Positions 29,400-39,185 of a stretch of DNA of 64,000 nucleotides are shown piece after piece. Source of the DNA: Burkholderia pyrrocinia (GTDB lineage: Bacteria; Pseudomonadota; Gammaproteobacteria; Burkholderiales; Burkholderiaceae); assembly GCF_018417535.1 (NCBI RefSeq), contig NZ_CP070977.1, forward strand, positions 1,922,001 to 1,986,000. Reading direction: 5' to 3'. Under the pieces are notes generated by a model that did no database searches, was not told the DNA's origin, and worked only from the letters and a program-made list of their open reading frames with translations. The stretch's first letter is position 1. Each line of letters opens with the position of its first letter. The position numbers were made by a program, and so were the translations under genes.

Positions 29400-29417
29400 T
29401 GTTTCAGGCCTGAAACA
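29400..29417. promoter_or_regulatory. 18-bp palindrome, candidate enhancer (UAS) for the sigma-54 activator
   Basis: TGTTTCAGGCCTGAAACA is a perfect palindrome, followed at 29419-29426 by a second half site TTTCAGGC. Its centre lies about 108 bases upstream of the predicted transcription start near 29517, the usual distance for an enhancer-binding protein site. Confidence 0.6.
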
Positions 29418-29490
29418 TTTTCAGGCGTTTCCCACCACAATTCTCAACGCTTGCGCGTGAATCGCAGTCGTGACAACGGTCCCGGCGCGA

Positions 29491-29506
29491 TGGCATGCAT
29501 TTCGCT
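29491..29506 (+). promoter_or_regulatory. Sigma-54 (RpoN) promoter
   Basis: TGGCATGCATTTCGCT matches the sigma-54 consensus TGGCACGNNNNTTGCW at all but two defined positions, with the invariant GG and GC dinucleotides 10 bases apart. Start of transcription expected near 29517, 19 bases before the ATG at 29536. Confidence 0.7.
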
Positions 29507-29535
29507 GAATACGGAAAACATCGGAGACAGCGACC

Positions 29536-29862
29536 ATGCGAAAAAATCTTTTACTTGCTTTCGCGCCGGTAGCGATTGCGCTCGCGGCCGCCGGCCCGCC
29601 CGTGCCGGCGCACGCGGGTAAAACCGTGAAGCTGGATCGCGCGATGCTGCTTGCCGAAAATGCGCCAAGCATACAGCCCGGCAACGGGTTCAGCATCGTG
29701 ACCGTGTCGGCACCGCAACCGCTGCCCGCAGGCAAGACTTCGGTGACGCTGTGGGACGAGATCCCGCCACCGCCCCAACTGCCGACGCCGCTCCCGGTAC
29801 CACTGCCAGGCGACGTGCAGCACGCGATGGAGAGAAACGCGCAAGGCACCACGCGCCAGTGA
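29536..29862 (+). CDS. Small secreted protein under a sigma-54 promoter
   Basis: 108 residues. Signal peptide (MRKNLLLAFAPVAIALAAAG, cleavage probably after VPAHA). The mature part of about 80 residues contains KTVKLDRAMLLAENAPSI, a strand-rich middle (GFSIVTVSAP, GKTSVTLWDEI) and a Pro-rich run (PPPPQLPTPLPVPLPG). No cysteines. GGAG at 29523-29526 precedes the ATG. Flanked by a sigma-54 promoter and its own terminator, so it is a one-gene unit. Function unknown; surface or biofilm matrix role is only a guess from the neighbouring regulator. Confidence 0.8.
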   Translation: MRKNLLLAFAPVAIALAAAGPPVPAHAGKTVKLDRAMLLAENAPSIQPGNGFSIVTVSAPQPLPAGKTSVTLWDEIPPPPQLPTPLPVPLPGDVQHAMERNAQGTTRQ

Positions 29863-29964
29863 GCATGCGTCGATCCATTCGATTAGTATTCCGTATTGAT
29901 TGAATTGGCCGGACAGCATCGATCGGGACCACCATCACCGCCCCCCGCAACACGAGACGGTTTT

Positions 29965-29996
29965 GTGCCCCGTCCCCCGGCGGGCACTCTTTTTAT
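29965..29996 (+). terminator. Terminator of the small secreted protein gene
   Basis: GTGCCC/GGGCAC stem with an 11-base GC-rich loop, followed by tcTTTTTatt, about 100 bases after the stop. Confidence 0.6.
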
Positions 29997-30135
29997 TCAA
30001 TCCGTCACCGCGACGCATGGCATCACGCGTCGTGGCGCGCGGTACTGGAAAGCGGATGCGCGTGTCCGGAATCCTGCACGCACCGCCGTTCCGGTAGAAT
30101 CGGCGCCATTCCGGTTTTCCTCTTTCCCGACCTTC

Positions 30136-30636
30136 ATGACGACGTTGACCCTGATCGTCGCGCGCGCCCGCAACGGCATCATCGGCCGCGACAACCAGTT
30201 GCCCTGGAAACTTCCCGAGGACCTCGCGTTCTTCAAGCGCACGACGATGGGCGCGCCGATCGTGATGGGCCGCAAGACCCATGAGTCGATCGGCCGGCCG
30301 CTGCCGGGCCGCCGCAATATCGTCGTCACGCGCGACGCAGCGCGCCGCTTCGATGGCTGCGACACGGTCACGTCGCTCGCCGACGCGCTGGCCCTCGCGG
30401 CGCGCGACGGGGTGCCCGAGGCATTCCTGATCGGCGGTGCGCAACTCTACGCGGAAGGCCTCCTGCTCGCGGACAAACTGGTCGTCACCGAGATCGATGC
30501 CGACTTCGACGGCGACGCATCGTTTCCGGCACCCGACGCCGCGCACTGGCAGGAAGTCTCGCGCGATGCGCACCAGGCGGCCGCACCGAACACATTCGGC
30601 TATGCGTTCGTCGTCTACGAACGCAAGCGCGGCTGA
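30136..30636 (+). CDS. folA: Dihydrofolate reductase FolA
   Basis: Reduces dihydrofolate to tetrahydrofolate with NADPH; target of trimethoprim. 166 residues with the family N-terminus [31 protein letters not shown] (catalytic Asp/Glu in LPEDL), [16 protein letters not shown] and IGGAQLY. Start ATG at 30136 fits family length; a -10-like TAGAAT is at 30095-30100. The protein pairs with ThyA. Confidence 0.96.
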   Translation: MTTLTLIVARARNGIIGRDNQLPWKLPEDLAFFKRTTMGAPIVMGRKTHESIGRPLPGRRNIVVTRDAARRFDGCDTVTSLADALALAARDGVPEAFLIGGAQLYAEGLLLADKLVVTEIDADFDGDASFPAPDAAHWQEVSRDAHQAAAPNTFGYAFVVYERKRG

Positions 30637-30654
30637 CGCGTCGCGCTCAATGAG

Positions 30655-30686
30655 AAAAGCCCGACCAGTTCACGGTCAGGCTTTTT
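30655..30686. terminator. Bidirectional terminator between folA and pmbA
   Basis: AAAAGCCCGACC / GGTCAGGCTTTTT stem with one mismatch and a 7-base loop; A run on one side and T run on the other. Confidence 0.75.
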
Positions 30687-30716
30687 CAATTCGTGGCGGC
30701 CTGCGCCGCGCGCGGC

Positions 30717-32087
30717 TTACTGCCCCGCGATCGTCATCTGCTCGATCAGCACCGAGCCCGTTTCCTTCGTGCCGCGCACGATCGAATCCGCGCCGATCGC
30801 GACGATATGCCGGAACATCTCCTGCAGCGTGCTCGCGACGGTGATTTCCTCAACCGGATACTGGATCACGCCGTTCTCAACCCAGAAACCTGCCGCGCCG
30901 CGCGAATAGTCGCCCGTCACATAGTTCACGCCCTGCCCCATCAGCTCGGTCAGAAGCAGACCCGTACCGAGCTTCTTCAGCATCGCGTCGAAATCGTCGC
31001 CCGGCTGCGTGGTCGAGCTGCGCAGCGCGAGGTTGTGCGAGCCACCCGCGTTGCCGGTGGTCTGCGTGCCGAGCTTGCGTGCCGAATAGGTCGACAGGAA
31101 GTAGCCTTCGACGACGCCGTCCTTGACGACGCTGCGCGCACGCGTACGCACACCTTCCTCGTCGAACGGCGCGCTGCCCATCGCGCGCGGCACGTGCGGA
31201 TCCTCGACGACCTGGATGTGCGGCGCAAACACCGGCTTGCCGAGGCTGTCGACGAGGAACGACGTCTTGCGGTACAGCGCGCCGCCGCTCACGGCCTGCA
31301 CGAAGGCGCCGAGCAGGCCGGCCGCGAGCGGCGCCTCGAACAGCACGGGGACCTTGCGGGTGTCGAGACGGCGCGCGCCCATCCGCGCGAGCGCACGCTC
31401 GGCCGCGTAACGGCCCACCGCTTCCGGTGCCGCGAGATCGATCGCGCTGCGCTTCGACGAATACCAGTCGTCGCGCTGCATGTGTCGGCCGCTGCCCGCG
31501 ATCGGCGCGCATGCGATGTAGTGGCGCGAGTACGGATAGCCGGACAGGAAGCCGCGCGACGTCGCGAGCACGAACTGCGAATGCTGCGCCGACACGCTCG
31601 CACCTTCCGAATTGCGGATCTGCGGGCTGACCGCGAATGCGGCATCTTCCGCGCGGCGGGCGAGCTCGACGGCCTCGTCGGCCGTCAGCGCCCACGGGTG
31701 ATAGAGATCGAGGTCGCGCGGGTCGGTTTCGAGCAACTCGGCCTCGGCGAGGCCGGCCGCTTCGTCCTCGGCCGTGAAGCGCGCGATGTTGTAGGCGGCG
31801 GCGACGGTATCCTTGATCGCGGCCGGCGAGAAGTCCGACGTGCTCGCGTTGCCGCGCTTCTTGCCGATGAACACGGTCACGCCGACCATCTTGTCGCGGT
31901 TGTGCTCGATCGTTTCGACTTCGCCGCGACGCACCGACACCGACAGGCCGTCGCCCTCGGAGATTTCGGTCGCGGCGTCCGACGCGCCGAGTGCCTTCGC
32001 ATGGCGAAGGATGTCCGACGCGATTTCTTTGAGCTGGTCCTGCGTGTGCGGGAAATAGCGCGCTTGTACGTCGAGATTGGCTGCCAT
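30717..32087 (-). CDS. pmbA: Metalloprotease PmbA (TldE)
   Basis: 456 residues, TldD/PmbA (U62) family. With TldD it forms a protease that processes modified peptides such as microcin and CcdA. Conserved C-terminal features: [19 protein letters not shown] and [21 protein letters not shown]. Catalytic metal residues belong to TldD, as expected. It lies divergent from yjgA, the usual arrangement in proteobacteria. Confidence 0.93.
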   Translation of the reverse strand: MAANLDVQARYFPHTQDQLKEIASDILRHAKALGASDAATEISEGDGLSVSVRRGEVETIEHNRDKMVGVTVFIGKKRGNASTSDFSPAAIKDTVAAAYNIARFTAEDEAAGLAEAELLETDPRDLDLYHPWALTADEAVELARRAEDAAFAVSPQIRNSEGASVSAQHSQFVLATSRGFLSGYPYSRHYIACAPIAGSGRHMQRDDWYSSKRSAIDLAAPEAVGRYAAERALARMGARRLDTRKVPVLFEAPLAAGLLGAFVQAVSGGALYRKTSFLVDSLGKPVFAPHIQVVEDPHVPRAMGSAPFDEEGVRTRARSVVKDGVVEGYFLSTYSARKLGTQTTGNAGGSHNLALRSSTTQPGDDFDAMLKKLGTGLLLTELMGQGVNYVTGDYSRGAAGFWVENGVIQYPVEEITVASTLQEMFRHIVAIGADSIVRGTKETGSVLIEQMTIAGQ

Positions 32088-32214
32088 CGTCTTGGTATCC
32101 GGTGGCGGGCGGGCGCCCGCATGTTCAAAATGTTGCGTATCCCGCGATCATAGCAAGGTCCGGGGCCGGGCACAGACAAGCTTGGGGTGCGCGCGCCGCG
32201 ATACAATGCCGCCC

Positions 32215-32820
32215 ATGACACGCAAAACCCGAATCCAGCCGATCGAGCATGCCGTCGAAGACGACGACAACGGCTACGATCGCCCCAGCAAATCCCAACT
32301 CAAGCGCGAGATGCACGAGCTGCAGGTGCTCGGCCAGGCGCTCGTCGATCTGCCGAAAGACGCGCTGAAGCGCATGCCGATGCCCGAAAGTCTGTCGGAC
32401 GCCGTTCGCGAGGCGCGCCGGATCACCGATCACGAAGGCAAGCGCCGCCAGCTCCAGTACGTCGGCCGCGTGATGCGCTCGCTGACCGACGACGAGACGG
32501 CCGCGCTGCGCACCGCGCTCGACGCGCAGCGCGGCGTCAACAAGGCCGCGACGGCCCGCCTGCACTGGATCGAGCGCACGCGCGACCAGTTGCTCGCCAA
32601 CGACGACGCGCTGACCGAATTCCTGCGCCAGCACCCCGAGGCCGACATCCAGGAAGGCCGCACGCTGATCCGCAACGCGCGCAAGGAAGCGCAGCAAGGC
32701 AAGCCGCCGCGCTACTTCCGCGAGCTGTTCCAGTGGATCAAGACCTCGAGCGGCACGCCCGGCGGGGACGACGAAGCGGCCGACGACGCCGGAGACGACC
32801 ATGACGACGACGAAGCCTGA
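32215..32820 (+). CDS. yjgA: Dual-action ribosomal maturation protein DarP (YjgA)
   Basis: 201 residues of the UPF0307/YjgA family, a 50S-assembly factor. Recognisable stretches: [49 protein letters not shown] and [10 protein letters not shown]. It ends in an Asp/Glu-rich tail. An upstream ATG at 32206 overlaps the -10-like TACAAT (32202-32207), so 32215 is preferred. The gene overlaps mog by 20 bases. Confidence 0.93.
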   Translation: MTRKTRIQPIEHAVEDDDNGYDRPSKSQLKREMHELQVLGQALVDLPKDALKRMPMPESLSDAVREARRITDHEGKRRQLQYVGRVMRSLTDDETAALRTALDAQRGVNKAATARLHWIERTRDQLLANDDALTEFLRQHPEADIQEGRTLIRNARKEAQQGKPPRYFRELFQWIKTSSGTPGGDDEAADDAGDDHDDDEA

Positions 32821-33412
32821 CCACCCGGACGAGCTCGTCGTCGGCCTCGTGTCGATCAGCGACCGCGCCAGCACGGGCGTCTACGAAGACAAGGGCATTC
32901 CGGCGCTGCAGGAGTGGCTCGCCGGCGCGCTGGTCTCGCCGTGGCGCGCCGAAACGCGTCTGATCCAGGACGACGCGCCGACGATCTCCGCAACCCTCGC
33001 CGAACTCGTCGACGTCGCCGGCTGCGACCTCGTGCTGACGACGGGCGGCACGGGCCCCGCGCGCCGTGACGTGACACCCGAGGCCACGCTGGCCGTGGCG
33101 ACGAAGGAAATGCCGGGATTTGGCGAACAGATGCGGCAGATCAGCCTGAATTTCGTGCCGACCGCGATCCTGTCGCGGCAGGTTGCGGTGATCCGCGAGA
33201 CGGCCGACCATGCGGCGCTGATCATCAACCTGCCCGGCCAGCCGAAGTCGATCCGGGAAACGCTCGAAGGGCTGCGCGATGCCGACGGCAAGTCGACCGT
33301 GTCCGGCATCTTTGCCGCGGTGCCCTACTGCATCGACCTGATCGGCGGCCCGTACATCGAGACCGACGCCGCGGTGGTCGCGGCGTTCCGGCCGAAAAGC
33401 GCGCAGCGCTGA
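32801..33412 (+). CDS. mog: Molybdopterin adenylyltransferase Mog
   Basis: 203 residues. Adenylylates molybdopterin so that MoeA can insert molybdenum. Signature [38 protein letters not shown] and [17 protein letters not shown]. Starts within the last 20 bases of yjgA in another frame. Completes the Moco set begun with moaA-mobA-moeA at 3.2-6.4 kb; moaC, moaD and moaE are not in this window. Confidence 0.94.
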   Translation: MTTTKPDHPDELVVGLVSISDRASTGVYEDKGIPALQEWLAGALVSPWRAETRLIQDDAPTISATLAELVDVAGCDLVLTTGGTGPARRDVTPEATLAVATKEMPGFGEQMRQISLNFVPTAILSRQVAVIRETADHAALIINLPGQPKSIRETLEGLRDADGKSTVSGIFAAVPYCIDLIGGPYIETDAAVVAAFRPKSAQR

Positions 33413-33446
33413 ACGTTTGTCGAGCGCTGAGCGCGTGCCGGCCCGC

Positions 33447-34067
33447 TCAGGCGGCCGGCGCCGACTCGCCTGCCGACGCCGGCGCGGCCGGAATCAGGAA
33501 ATGCTCGCGGTAGTACTTCAGCTCGTCGATCGACTCGTGGATGTCCGCGAGCGCCGTGTGCATCGCGCGCTTCTGGAAGCCCTTGTAGATCGCGGGCTGC
33601 CAGCGGCGGCACAGCTCCTTCAGCGTGCTCACGTCGAGATTGCGGTAGTGGAAGAATTTCTCGAATTCCTGCATCCAACGCGCCATGAAACGGCGGTCCT
33701 GGCAGATCGAATTGCCGCACATCGGCGACTTGCCGGGCGATACGTACTGCGCGAGGAACGCCTGCAGCTGCGCGGCGGCTTCCGCCTCGGTTACGGTCGA
33801 CGCGCGCACGCGGTCGATCAGGCCCGAGCGGCCGTGCGTCGACTTGTTCCAGTCGTCCATCTTCGCGAGCGTTTCGTCGCTCTGGTGGATCGCGAACACG
33901 GGGCCTTCGACGGCCATGTCGAGCGTGGAATTGGTCACGACGACCGCGATCTCGATGATGCGGTCGTTATCCGGGTCGAGGCCCGTCATCTCCATGTCGA
34001 GCCAGACGAGGTTCAACTCGTTGCGCACGAGCGCGGGCTGGCTGGCGGAAGCGGCGGTATCGGTCAT
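33447..34067 (-). CDS. orn: Oligoribonuclease
   Basis: 206-residue DEDDh 3'-5' exonuclease that degrades 2-5-base RNA and the cyclic di-GMP product pGpG. Motif [14 protein letters not shown] carries the Asp/Glu pair; motif III holds [16 protein letters not shown] and [20 protein letters not shown] with the final Asp/His. Length is slightly over the family's 180-200. Divergent from the M48 protease gene. Confidence 0.96.
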   Translation of the reverse strand: MTDTAASASQPALVRNELNLVWLDMEMTGLDPDNDRIIEIAVVVTNSTLDMAVEGPVFAIHQSDETLAKMDDWNKSTHGRSGLIDRVRASTVTEAEAAAQLQAFLAQYVSPGKSPMCGNSICQDRRFMARWMQEFEKFFHYRNLDVSTLKELCRRWQPAIYKGFQKRAMHTALADIHESIDELKYYREHFLIPAAPASAGESAPAA

Positions 34068-34184
34068 GAGTCATCCTGGAAAATGGCGGACGGCGCGCGG
34101 CGCCGCCCGGGCGGGCGGCATCGCATCAGCGGGACCGGTCCGCAAGAACATATAATTCTCGCATAGAACCCTTTGGCGCCTTCG

Positions 34185-35444
34185 ATGTCACCCTTTTCGT
34201 TCACCCTGCTGTTCGCGCTCGCCGTGCTCGCGATGGTCGTCACCAAGCTGTGGCTCGCGTCGCGGCAAATCCGCTTCGTTGCCGCGCACCGCAACGGCGT
34301 GCCCGCGCAGTTCAGCGCAACCATCCCGCTGACCGCCCACCAGCGCGCGGCCGACTATACGGTCGAGCGTACCCGGCTGACGATGCTTGAGATCGTCGTC
34401 AGCGCGGCCGTGCTGGTCGGCCTCACGCTGCTCGGCGGCATCGGCGCGCTCGACACGCTGCTGACCGGCTGGCTCGGCCGCGGCTACGGGCAGCAGGTCG
34501 CGCTCGTCGCCGCCGTGCTCGTGATCACGAGCGTGATCGACGTCCCGTTCGAGTATTACCGCCAGTTCGGAATCGAGCAGCGTTTCGGCTTCAACCGGAT
34601 GACGAAGCGGCTGTTCTTCACCGACATGCTGAAAAACTCGCTGCTCGGCGCCGTGCTTGGCCTGCCGCTGCTGTTCGTCGTGCTGTGGCTGATGAACCAG
34701 GCCGGCAGCCTTTGGTGGCTGTGGACCTGGATCGTCTGGGTCGCGTTCCAGATGCTCGTGCTGCTGATCTACCCGACCTTCATCGCACCGATCTTCAACA
34801 AGTTCGAGCCGCTGAAGGACGACGCGCTGCGCTCGCGCATCGAGTCGCTGATGAAGCGCTGCGGCTTCGCGGCGAAGGGGCTGTTCGTGATGGACGGCAG
34901 CCGCCGCTCCGCGCACGGCAACGCGTACTTCACGGGCTTTGGCGCGTCGAAGCGGATCGTGTTCTTCGACACGCTGCTCGCGCGCCTGTCCGGCCAGGAA
35001 ATCGAAGCCGTGCTCGCGCACGAACTCGGCCATTTCAAGCGCCGCCACGTGATGAAGCGGATGCTCGTGTCGTTCGTGCTGAGCCTCGTGCTGCTTGCGC
35101 TGCTCGGCTGGCTGGCGCAACGCACGTGGTTCTATACGGGGCTCGGTGTCACGCCGTCGCTCGACACGAGCAATGCGGGCGCCGCGCTCGTGCTGTTTTT
35201 CCTCGCGATTCCGGTGTTCCTGTTCTTCGCCACGCCGTTCAGCAGCCTCGCGTCGCGCAAGCACGAATTCGAGGCCGACGCGTTCGCGGCCAGCCAGACC
35301 GACGCGCAGGATCTCGTCAGCGCGCTCGTGAAGCTCTATGAAGACAACGCGTCGACGCTGACGCCCGACCCCGTCTACACGGCCTTCTACTACTCGCATC
35401 CGCCCGCATCGCAGCGGATCGACCGCCTGCTGCAGCACGCATGA
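34185..35444 (+). CDS. M48-family zinc metalloprotease (Ste24/CAAX protease-like)
   Basis: 419 residues, integral membrane protease. About 7 helices surround the zinc motif HELGH (in [17 protein letters not shown]) with the second ligand Glu in [11 protein letters not shown]. Resembles Ste24 CAAX prenyl protease 1 homologues of proteobacteria. The ATG at 34185 fits; a TTG at 34173 is also in frame. A -10 TATAAT is at 34151-34156. Overlaps rsgA by 4 bases (ATGA), so the two are coupled. Confidence 0.9.
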   Translation: MSPFSFTLLFALAVLAMVVTKLWLASRQIRFVAAHRNGVPAQFSATIPLTAHQRAADYTVERTRLTMLEIVVSAAVLVGLTLLGGIGALDTLLTGWLGRGYGQQVALVAAVLVITSVIDVPFEYYRQFGIEQRFGFNRMTKRLFFTDMLKNSLLGAVLGLPLLFVVLWLMNQAGSLWWLWTWIVWVAFQMLVLLIYPTFIAPIFNKFEPLKDDALRSRIESLMKRCGFAAKGLFVMDGSRRSAHGNAYFTGFGASKRIVFFDTLLARLSGQEIEAVLAHELGHFKRRHVMKRMLVSFVLSLVLLALLGWLAQRTWFYTGLGVTPSLDTSNAGAALVLFFLAIPVFLFFATPFSSLASRKHEFEADAFAASQTDAQDLVSALVKLYEDNASTLTPDPVYTAFYYSHPPASQRIDRLLQHA

Positions 35445-36382
35445 GCCGGCCGACCTCCCGCAAGCCGGCCCCGCGCGCGTCGGGCGCGCAACGTGTCGAA
35501 GGCCGCGTGATCGCGGCGCATGGGCGCCACTACATCGTCGCGCCCGACGACGGCGGCCCGATGCTGCAGTGCTTCCCGCGCGGCAAGAAGAGCGACATCG
35601 CGGTCGGCGACCGCGTCGTGTACGAACACGCGTCGGCCGACCAGGGCGTGATCGTCGAGATCGGCGAACGGCGCAACCTGCTGTACCGTTCCGACCAGTT
35701 CAAGTCGAAGCTGTTCGCAGCCAACCTCGACCAGTTGCTGATCGTGCTCGCGACCGAGCCCTATTTCAGCGAGGACCTGCTCGGCCGCGCGCTGATCGCC
35801 GCCGAGGCGAACGAGCTGAAGCCGCTCGTCGTGCTGAACAAGATCGACGTCGAAGCCGCGCTGCCGGTTGCGCGCGAGCGCCTCGCACCGTACCGCGCGC
35901 TCGGCTACGACGTGCTCGAGCTGTCGGTGAAGGGCTCGCCCGACGACGCGCGCGCGCAACTGATGCCGCACCTCGCCGGGCATTCGACGATCCTGCTCGG
36001 CCAGTCCGGGATGGGCAAGTCGACGCTCGTGAACCTGCTCGTTCCCGATGCCGAAGCTGCGACGCGCGAGATCTCGGCCGCGCTCAACAGCGGTCGCCAC
36101 ACGACGACGTTCACGCGCCTCTACCCGCTGCAGGGCGGCGGCGCACTGATCGATTCGCCGGGCTTCCAGGAGTTCGGCCTCTACCATCTGACGGAAGGCC
36201 GTCTCGAGCGCGCGTTTCCGGAATTCCGGCCGCTGCTCGCGGACTGCCGTTTCTATAATTGCCATCATCTGCAAGAGCCCGGCTGCGCGATTCTCGAAGC
36301 GGTCGACGACGGCCGCATCGCACCGTCACGGCATGCGCTGTATGCGCAGCTCGTGCATGAAGCGAGCCAGATCGTCCGCTGA
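35441..36382 (+). CDS. rsgA: Ribosome small-subunit GTPase RsgA
   Basis: 313-residue circularly permuted GTPase that matures 30S subunits. An N-terminal OB fold ([20 protein letters not shown]) comes first. The G motifs occur in the permuted order: NKID (G4), [14 protein letters not shown] (G1) and [10 protein letters not shown] (G3). A C-terminal zinc site with [12 protein letters not shown] follows. Translationally coupled to the M48 protease. Confidence 0.95.
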   Translation: MSRPTSRKPAPRASGAQRVEGRVIAAHGRHYIVAPDDGGPMLQCFPRGKKSDIAVGDRVVYEHASADQGVIVEIGERRNLLYRSDQFKSKLFAANLDQLLIVLATEPYFSEDLLGRALIAAEANELKPLVVLNKIDVEAALPVARERLAPYRALGYDVLELSVKGSPDDARAQLMPHLAGHSTILLGQSGMGKSTLVNLLVPDAEAATREISAALNSGRHTTTFTRLYPLQGGGALIDSPGFQEFGLYHLTEGRLERAFPEFRPLLADCRFYNCHHLQEPGCAILEAVDDGRIAPSRHALYAQLVHEASQIVR

Positions 36383-36446
36383 TCGCGCGACAGGCGCGCG
36401 GCGGCCGGCCGTACTGTTCGGCCGGCCTTCACCGACAGGAGCCGCC

Positions 36447-36764
36447 ATGCGTTTCAAGGCACCCGATCTTGCGACGGCGCAGCATTGGGCCAACGTGCTT
36501 CAGGTGGCCGGCATCGGCTGCGAGCTGCATAACTGCTACGCGACCGGTGCCCTCGGCGGCCTGCCCGCCGACGCGTGCACGCCCGAGCTGTGGCTCGACG
36601 ACGAACGCGACGACGCGCTCGCGCGCCGGCTCCTCGATACCGCATCGAACGGCGCGTCGGCCGGTGCCACGCCATGGCGCTGCCGACAGTGCGGCGAGAC
36701 GCTCGAGGCCCAGTTCACGGCGTGCTGGCAATGCGGCGCCGTGCGCGATCCGCGCGACGACTGA
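36447..36764 (+). CDS. DUF2007-like protein with zinc ribbon
   Basis: 105 residues. The N-terminal half looks like a DUF2007 (putative signal-transducing) domain (RFKAPDLATAQHWANVLQVAGIGCELHN). The C-terminal half is a zinc ribbon with two CxxC pairs (CRQCGETLEAQFTACWQCG). AGGAG at 36437 lies about 6 bases before the ATG. The extended frame to 36333 overlaps rsgA and is not used. Confidence 0.78.
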   Translation: MRFKAPDLATAQHWANVLQVAGIGCELHNCYATGALGGLPADACTPELWLDDERDDALARRLLDTASNGASAGATPWRCRQCGETLEAQFTACWQCGAVRDPRDD

Positions 36765-36772
36765 CCCACAGC

Positions 36773-36803
36773 AAAAAGGCCGGCATCATGCCGGCCTTTG
36801 CCT
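36773..36803. terminator. Bidirectional terminator before the CobD/CbiB-like gene
   Basis: aaaaaggccggca / tgccggcctttg stem with a 3-base loop, serving convergent genes. Confidence 0.8.
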
Positions 36804-36827
36804 TTCATCGGGCGCTGCGCCGCCCCG

Positions 36828-37766
36828 TCACGACACCCAGACGGCAAGCGTCAGCATCAGCAGCAGGATCATCCACAGGATCACCGCGCGCCAGACGAGG
36901 CCAACCGCCGACTGCAGCGTCCGCGGCGTGCAATCGTCACCGACCGTCAGCGGGCCGCTGTCGCCGACCGCCAGCGCGTCGAGGCTCGACGGTTCCGCAA
37001 GCGGCCCCGCGAGACGTGCGCCGAGCGCCCCGCTGCCGGCTGCCAGCAGCACGCCGTCGTTCGGGTCGGGCCACTGGCGCGTGTGGTTGCGCCACGCGTA
37101 GATCGCATCCTCGAAATTGCCGACGATCGCGAAGCCGAGTGCGGTGAGTCGCGCGGGAATCCAGTCGATCACGAAGAATGCGCGTTGCGCGAACGTCGAG
37201 AAGGCGGCCGTGCGGTCGTCGCCCGGCGTCGACCAGCTACGTGCGAGGTATTCGGAAATCCGGTATAGCACGGCGCCGGCCGGGCCGATCGGCAACACAT
37301 ACCAGAAGAACACGCCGAACACGTGGCGATGCGACGCGACCACTGCGTGGATCAGCGTGTGTCGAACGATTTCGCCGACCGGCATGTCGACCGTGTCGAT
37401 GCCCGTCCACTCGTGCAGGATTTCGCGCGCGCGCGGCACGTCGTCGTTGTTGAGCGCGAGGTGGATGTCGGTGAAGTAGTGGCTGAACTGGCGGAAGCCG
37501 AGCGTGAAATACACGACGACCACGTTCCACAGGAACGCGAGCACGAAGCTCACCTTGTACAGCAGGAAATAGATCAGCGCGACGATCAGCACCCACGGCA
37601 ACACGACCGCGAGCCACGCGAGGATGCCGTGCTTCTGCTTGCCGGCGTCGAGACCATGCGCGACGGTTTCCGCATGAAACTGGAACAGCGCGAACACTGG
37701 ATTGTTCGGCGACAACGCGCGGACCTGTTCGATGATGAGGGCGAGGAGAACCGAAAAGAAAGTCAT
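36828..37766 (-). CDS. CobD/CbiB-family membrane protein
   Basis: 312 residues. Several hydrophobic stretches at the N-terminus and residues 45-100, a soluble middle, and a C-terminal helix (AVILWMILLLMLTLAVWV). The ordered signature RAREILHEWTGIDTVDMPVGEIVRHTLIHAVVASHRHVFGVFFW matches CobD/CbiB/AmpE relatives. No cobalamin genes adjoin, so a cobinamide function is doubtful. The exact role is unknown. Confidence 0.82.
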   Translation of the reverse strand: MTFFSVLLALIIEQVRALSPNNPVFALFQFHAETVAHGLDAGKQKHGILAWLAVVLPWVLIVALIYFLLYKVSFVLAFLWNVVVVYFTLGFRQFSHYFTDIHLALNNDDVPRAREILHEWTGIDTVDMPVGEIVRHTLIHAVVASHRHVFGVFFWYVLPIGPAGAVLYRISEYLARSWSTPGDDRTAAFSTFAQRAFFVIDWIPARLTALGFAIVGNFEDAIYAWRNHTRQWPDPNDGVLLAAGSGALGARLAGPLAEPSSLDALAVGDSGPLTVGDDCTPRTLQSAVGLVWRAVILWMILLLMLTLAVWVS

Positions 37767-37886
37767 GCGTGGCGCCGTCTTCGGAGTTATGTCATTTTTT
37801 GCATAACGATAGCACAGCGTAAGCCCCGCATGGCTGCCGGCGCGGTCGCCCGGTGGCCGACCGCGCGCGCCGGCCGGCGTGTACGC

Positions 37887-38573
37887 CTATGCGGCGACCA
37901 AGAAGCGGTACAGATTGCGAAACATGCCGGCAGTTGCGCCCCAGATGAAGTAATGCCCGCCTGGTTCGCCGTTCGGATAAGGCATCGCAAAAAAACGACG
38001 TTCGCCGCCTTCCCAGCGAAACACGCGGACCTGATGGTTCGCGGGATTCATCAGGAACGCGAGCGGCACCTCGAAGATCTCGGCCACTTCGAACGTGTCG
38101 GCCTGCACGGTAAACGGCGGATGCACGAGCCCGACCACCGGCGCCACGCGGAAGCCGGTGCCGGTCAGGTAGTCGGGCAGCGCACCGAGGATTTCGACAC
38201 GTTCGGCGGCCAGCCCGATCTCTTCCTTCGCCTCGCGCAGCGCGGTGGCAGTCGCATCGCGATCGAACGGTTCGCGACGGCCGCCGGGAAAGCTGATCTG
38301 CCCGGCATGGTCGTTCAGGTGGTCGGCGCGCTGGGTCAGCAGCACGGTGAGGCCCGACTCGCGGACCACGAGCGGCACGAGCACGGCCGCGCTACGCGGA
38401 TCGACACCTTCCTGCAGCCTCGCCTCCCCGGGCTCGACACTCCAGTCGAGCGTGCGCGCGAAACGCTCGCGCAAGCCGGACGGTGTCATCAGGCGGGGAT
38501 CGATGGCGGGCAGGCCGGCGCCGGTGCCTTCGACCGGCAAGACTTCGGGATCGATGATGGGGCGGCGATTCAA
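37887..38573 (-). CDS. Nudix hydrolase, CoA pyrophosphatase type
   Basis: 228 residues. The Nudix box GRREPFDRDATATALREAKEEIGL conforms to GX5EX7REUXEEXGU, and the upstream QRADHLNDHAGQISFPGG matches the CoA-pyrophosphatase (NUDT7/YeaB) signature. Likely hydrolyses CoA and related esters. Separated from the CobD-like gene by about 120 bases; no gene is seen in that gap. Confidence 0.9.
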   Translation of the reverse strand: MNRRPIIDPEVLPVEGTGAGLPAIDPRLMTPSGLRERFARTLDWSVEPGEARLQEGVDPRSAAVLVPLVVRESGLTVLLTQRADHLNDHAGQISFPGGRREPFDRDATATALREAKEEIGLAAERVEILGALPDYLTGTGFRVAPVVGLVHPPFTVQADTFEVAEIFEVPLAFLMNPANHQVRVFRWEGGERRFFAMPYPNGEPGGHYFIWGATAGMFRNLYRFLVAA

Positions 38574-38621
38574 TGGGGCTCTCGGGTTCGTGTCGTATCG
38601 AGCATATTGTCGCGCCAGAAT

Positions 38622-38651
38622 GAAAAAAGCACCCGGGTGGGTGCTTTTTCC
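38622..38651 (-). terminator. Terminator of the rpsP-rimM-trmD-rplS operon
   Basis: AAAAAAGCACCC / GGGTGCTTTTT stem with a 4-base loop just after the rplS stop; minus-strand T6 run. It also separates the Nudix gene. Confidence 0.85.
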
Positions 38652-38660
38652 TTACAGATC

Positions 38661-39056
38661 TTACTCTTGGGAAGCTGCTGCGGTGCGATCCTTCGACACC
38701 AGCTTTTCCTTGATTCGAGCCGACTTGCCCGAACGCTCGCGCAGGTAGTACAGCTTCGCGCGACGCACATCACCGCGGCGCTTCACGACGATGCTCGCCA
38801 GCAGCGGCGAGTACGTCTGGAACGTACGCTCGACGCCTTCGCCCGACGAGATCTTGCGGACGATGAAGTTCGAGTTCAGGCCACGGTTGCGAATCGCGAT
38901 CACGACGCCTTCGTAAGCCTGAACGCGCTTGCGGTTACCTTCAACCACGTTCACGTTCACGATCACCGTGTCGCCCGGGGCGAATTCGGGGATCGTCTTG
39001 CCGGCGAGCGCGCGCTCGATTTCTTCCTGCTCAAGTTTTGCGATGAGGTTCATCAC
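38661..39056 (-). CDS. rplS: 50S ribosomal protein L19
   Basis: 131 residues, slightly longer than the usual 115. Clear L19 motifs: [83 protein letters not shown]. Last gene of the rpsP operon, before the terminator at 38622. Confidence 0.98.
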   Translation of the reverse strand: MMNLIAKLEQEEIERALAGKTIPEFAPGDTVIVNVNVVEGNRKRVQAYEGVVIAIRNRGLNSNFIVRKISSGEGVERTFQTYSPLLASIVVKRRGDVRRAKLYYLRERSGKSARIKEKLVSKDRTAAASQE

Positions 39057-39185
39057 TGACTCCTAATGCCATCATGGCGGCGTTTGCGCCTGCCTGCTTC
39101 CAGGCCGGCCCCGACAGAGGATGGGTTCACATCAGGCGCCGCACACGCATGTACGGCACCGCCAATTCCCGCCCGCGACGCCGCC

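Larger units (their letters stand above)
29036..29535. other. Regulatory intergenic region with sigma-54 signals
   Basis: About 480-500 bases without a supported gene, between two divergent genes. It holds an inverted repeat at 29073-29092 next to the regulator start, an 18-bp palindrome at 29400-29417 with an extra half site, and a sigma-54 promoter at 29491-29506. The AT content is higher than in the neighbourhood between about 29170 and 29420. Confidence 0.7.

Noticed and set aside
29200..29400. Possible small RNA gene in the sigma-54 intergenic region
   Set aside because: No promoter plus terminator pair or stable fold could be identified by eye; the AT-rich character is explained by regulatory sequence.
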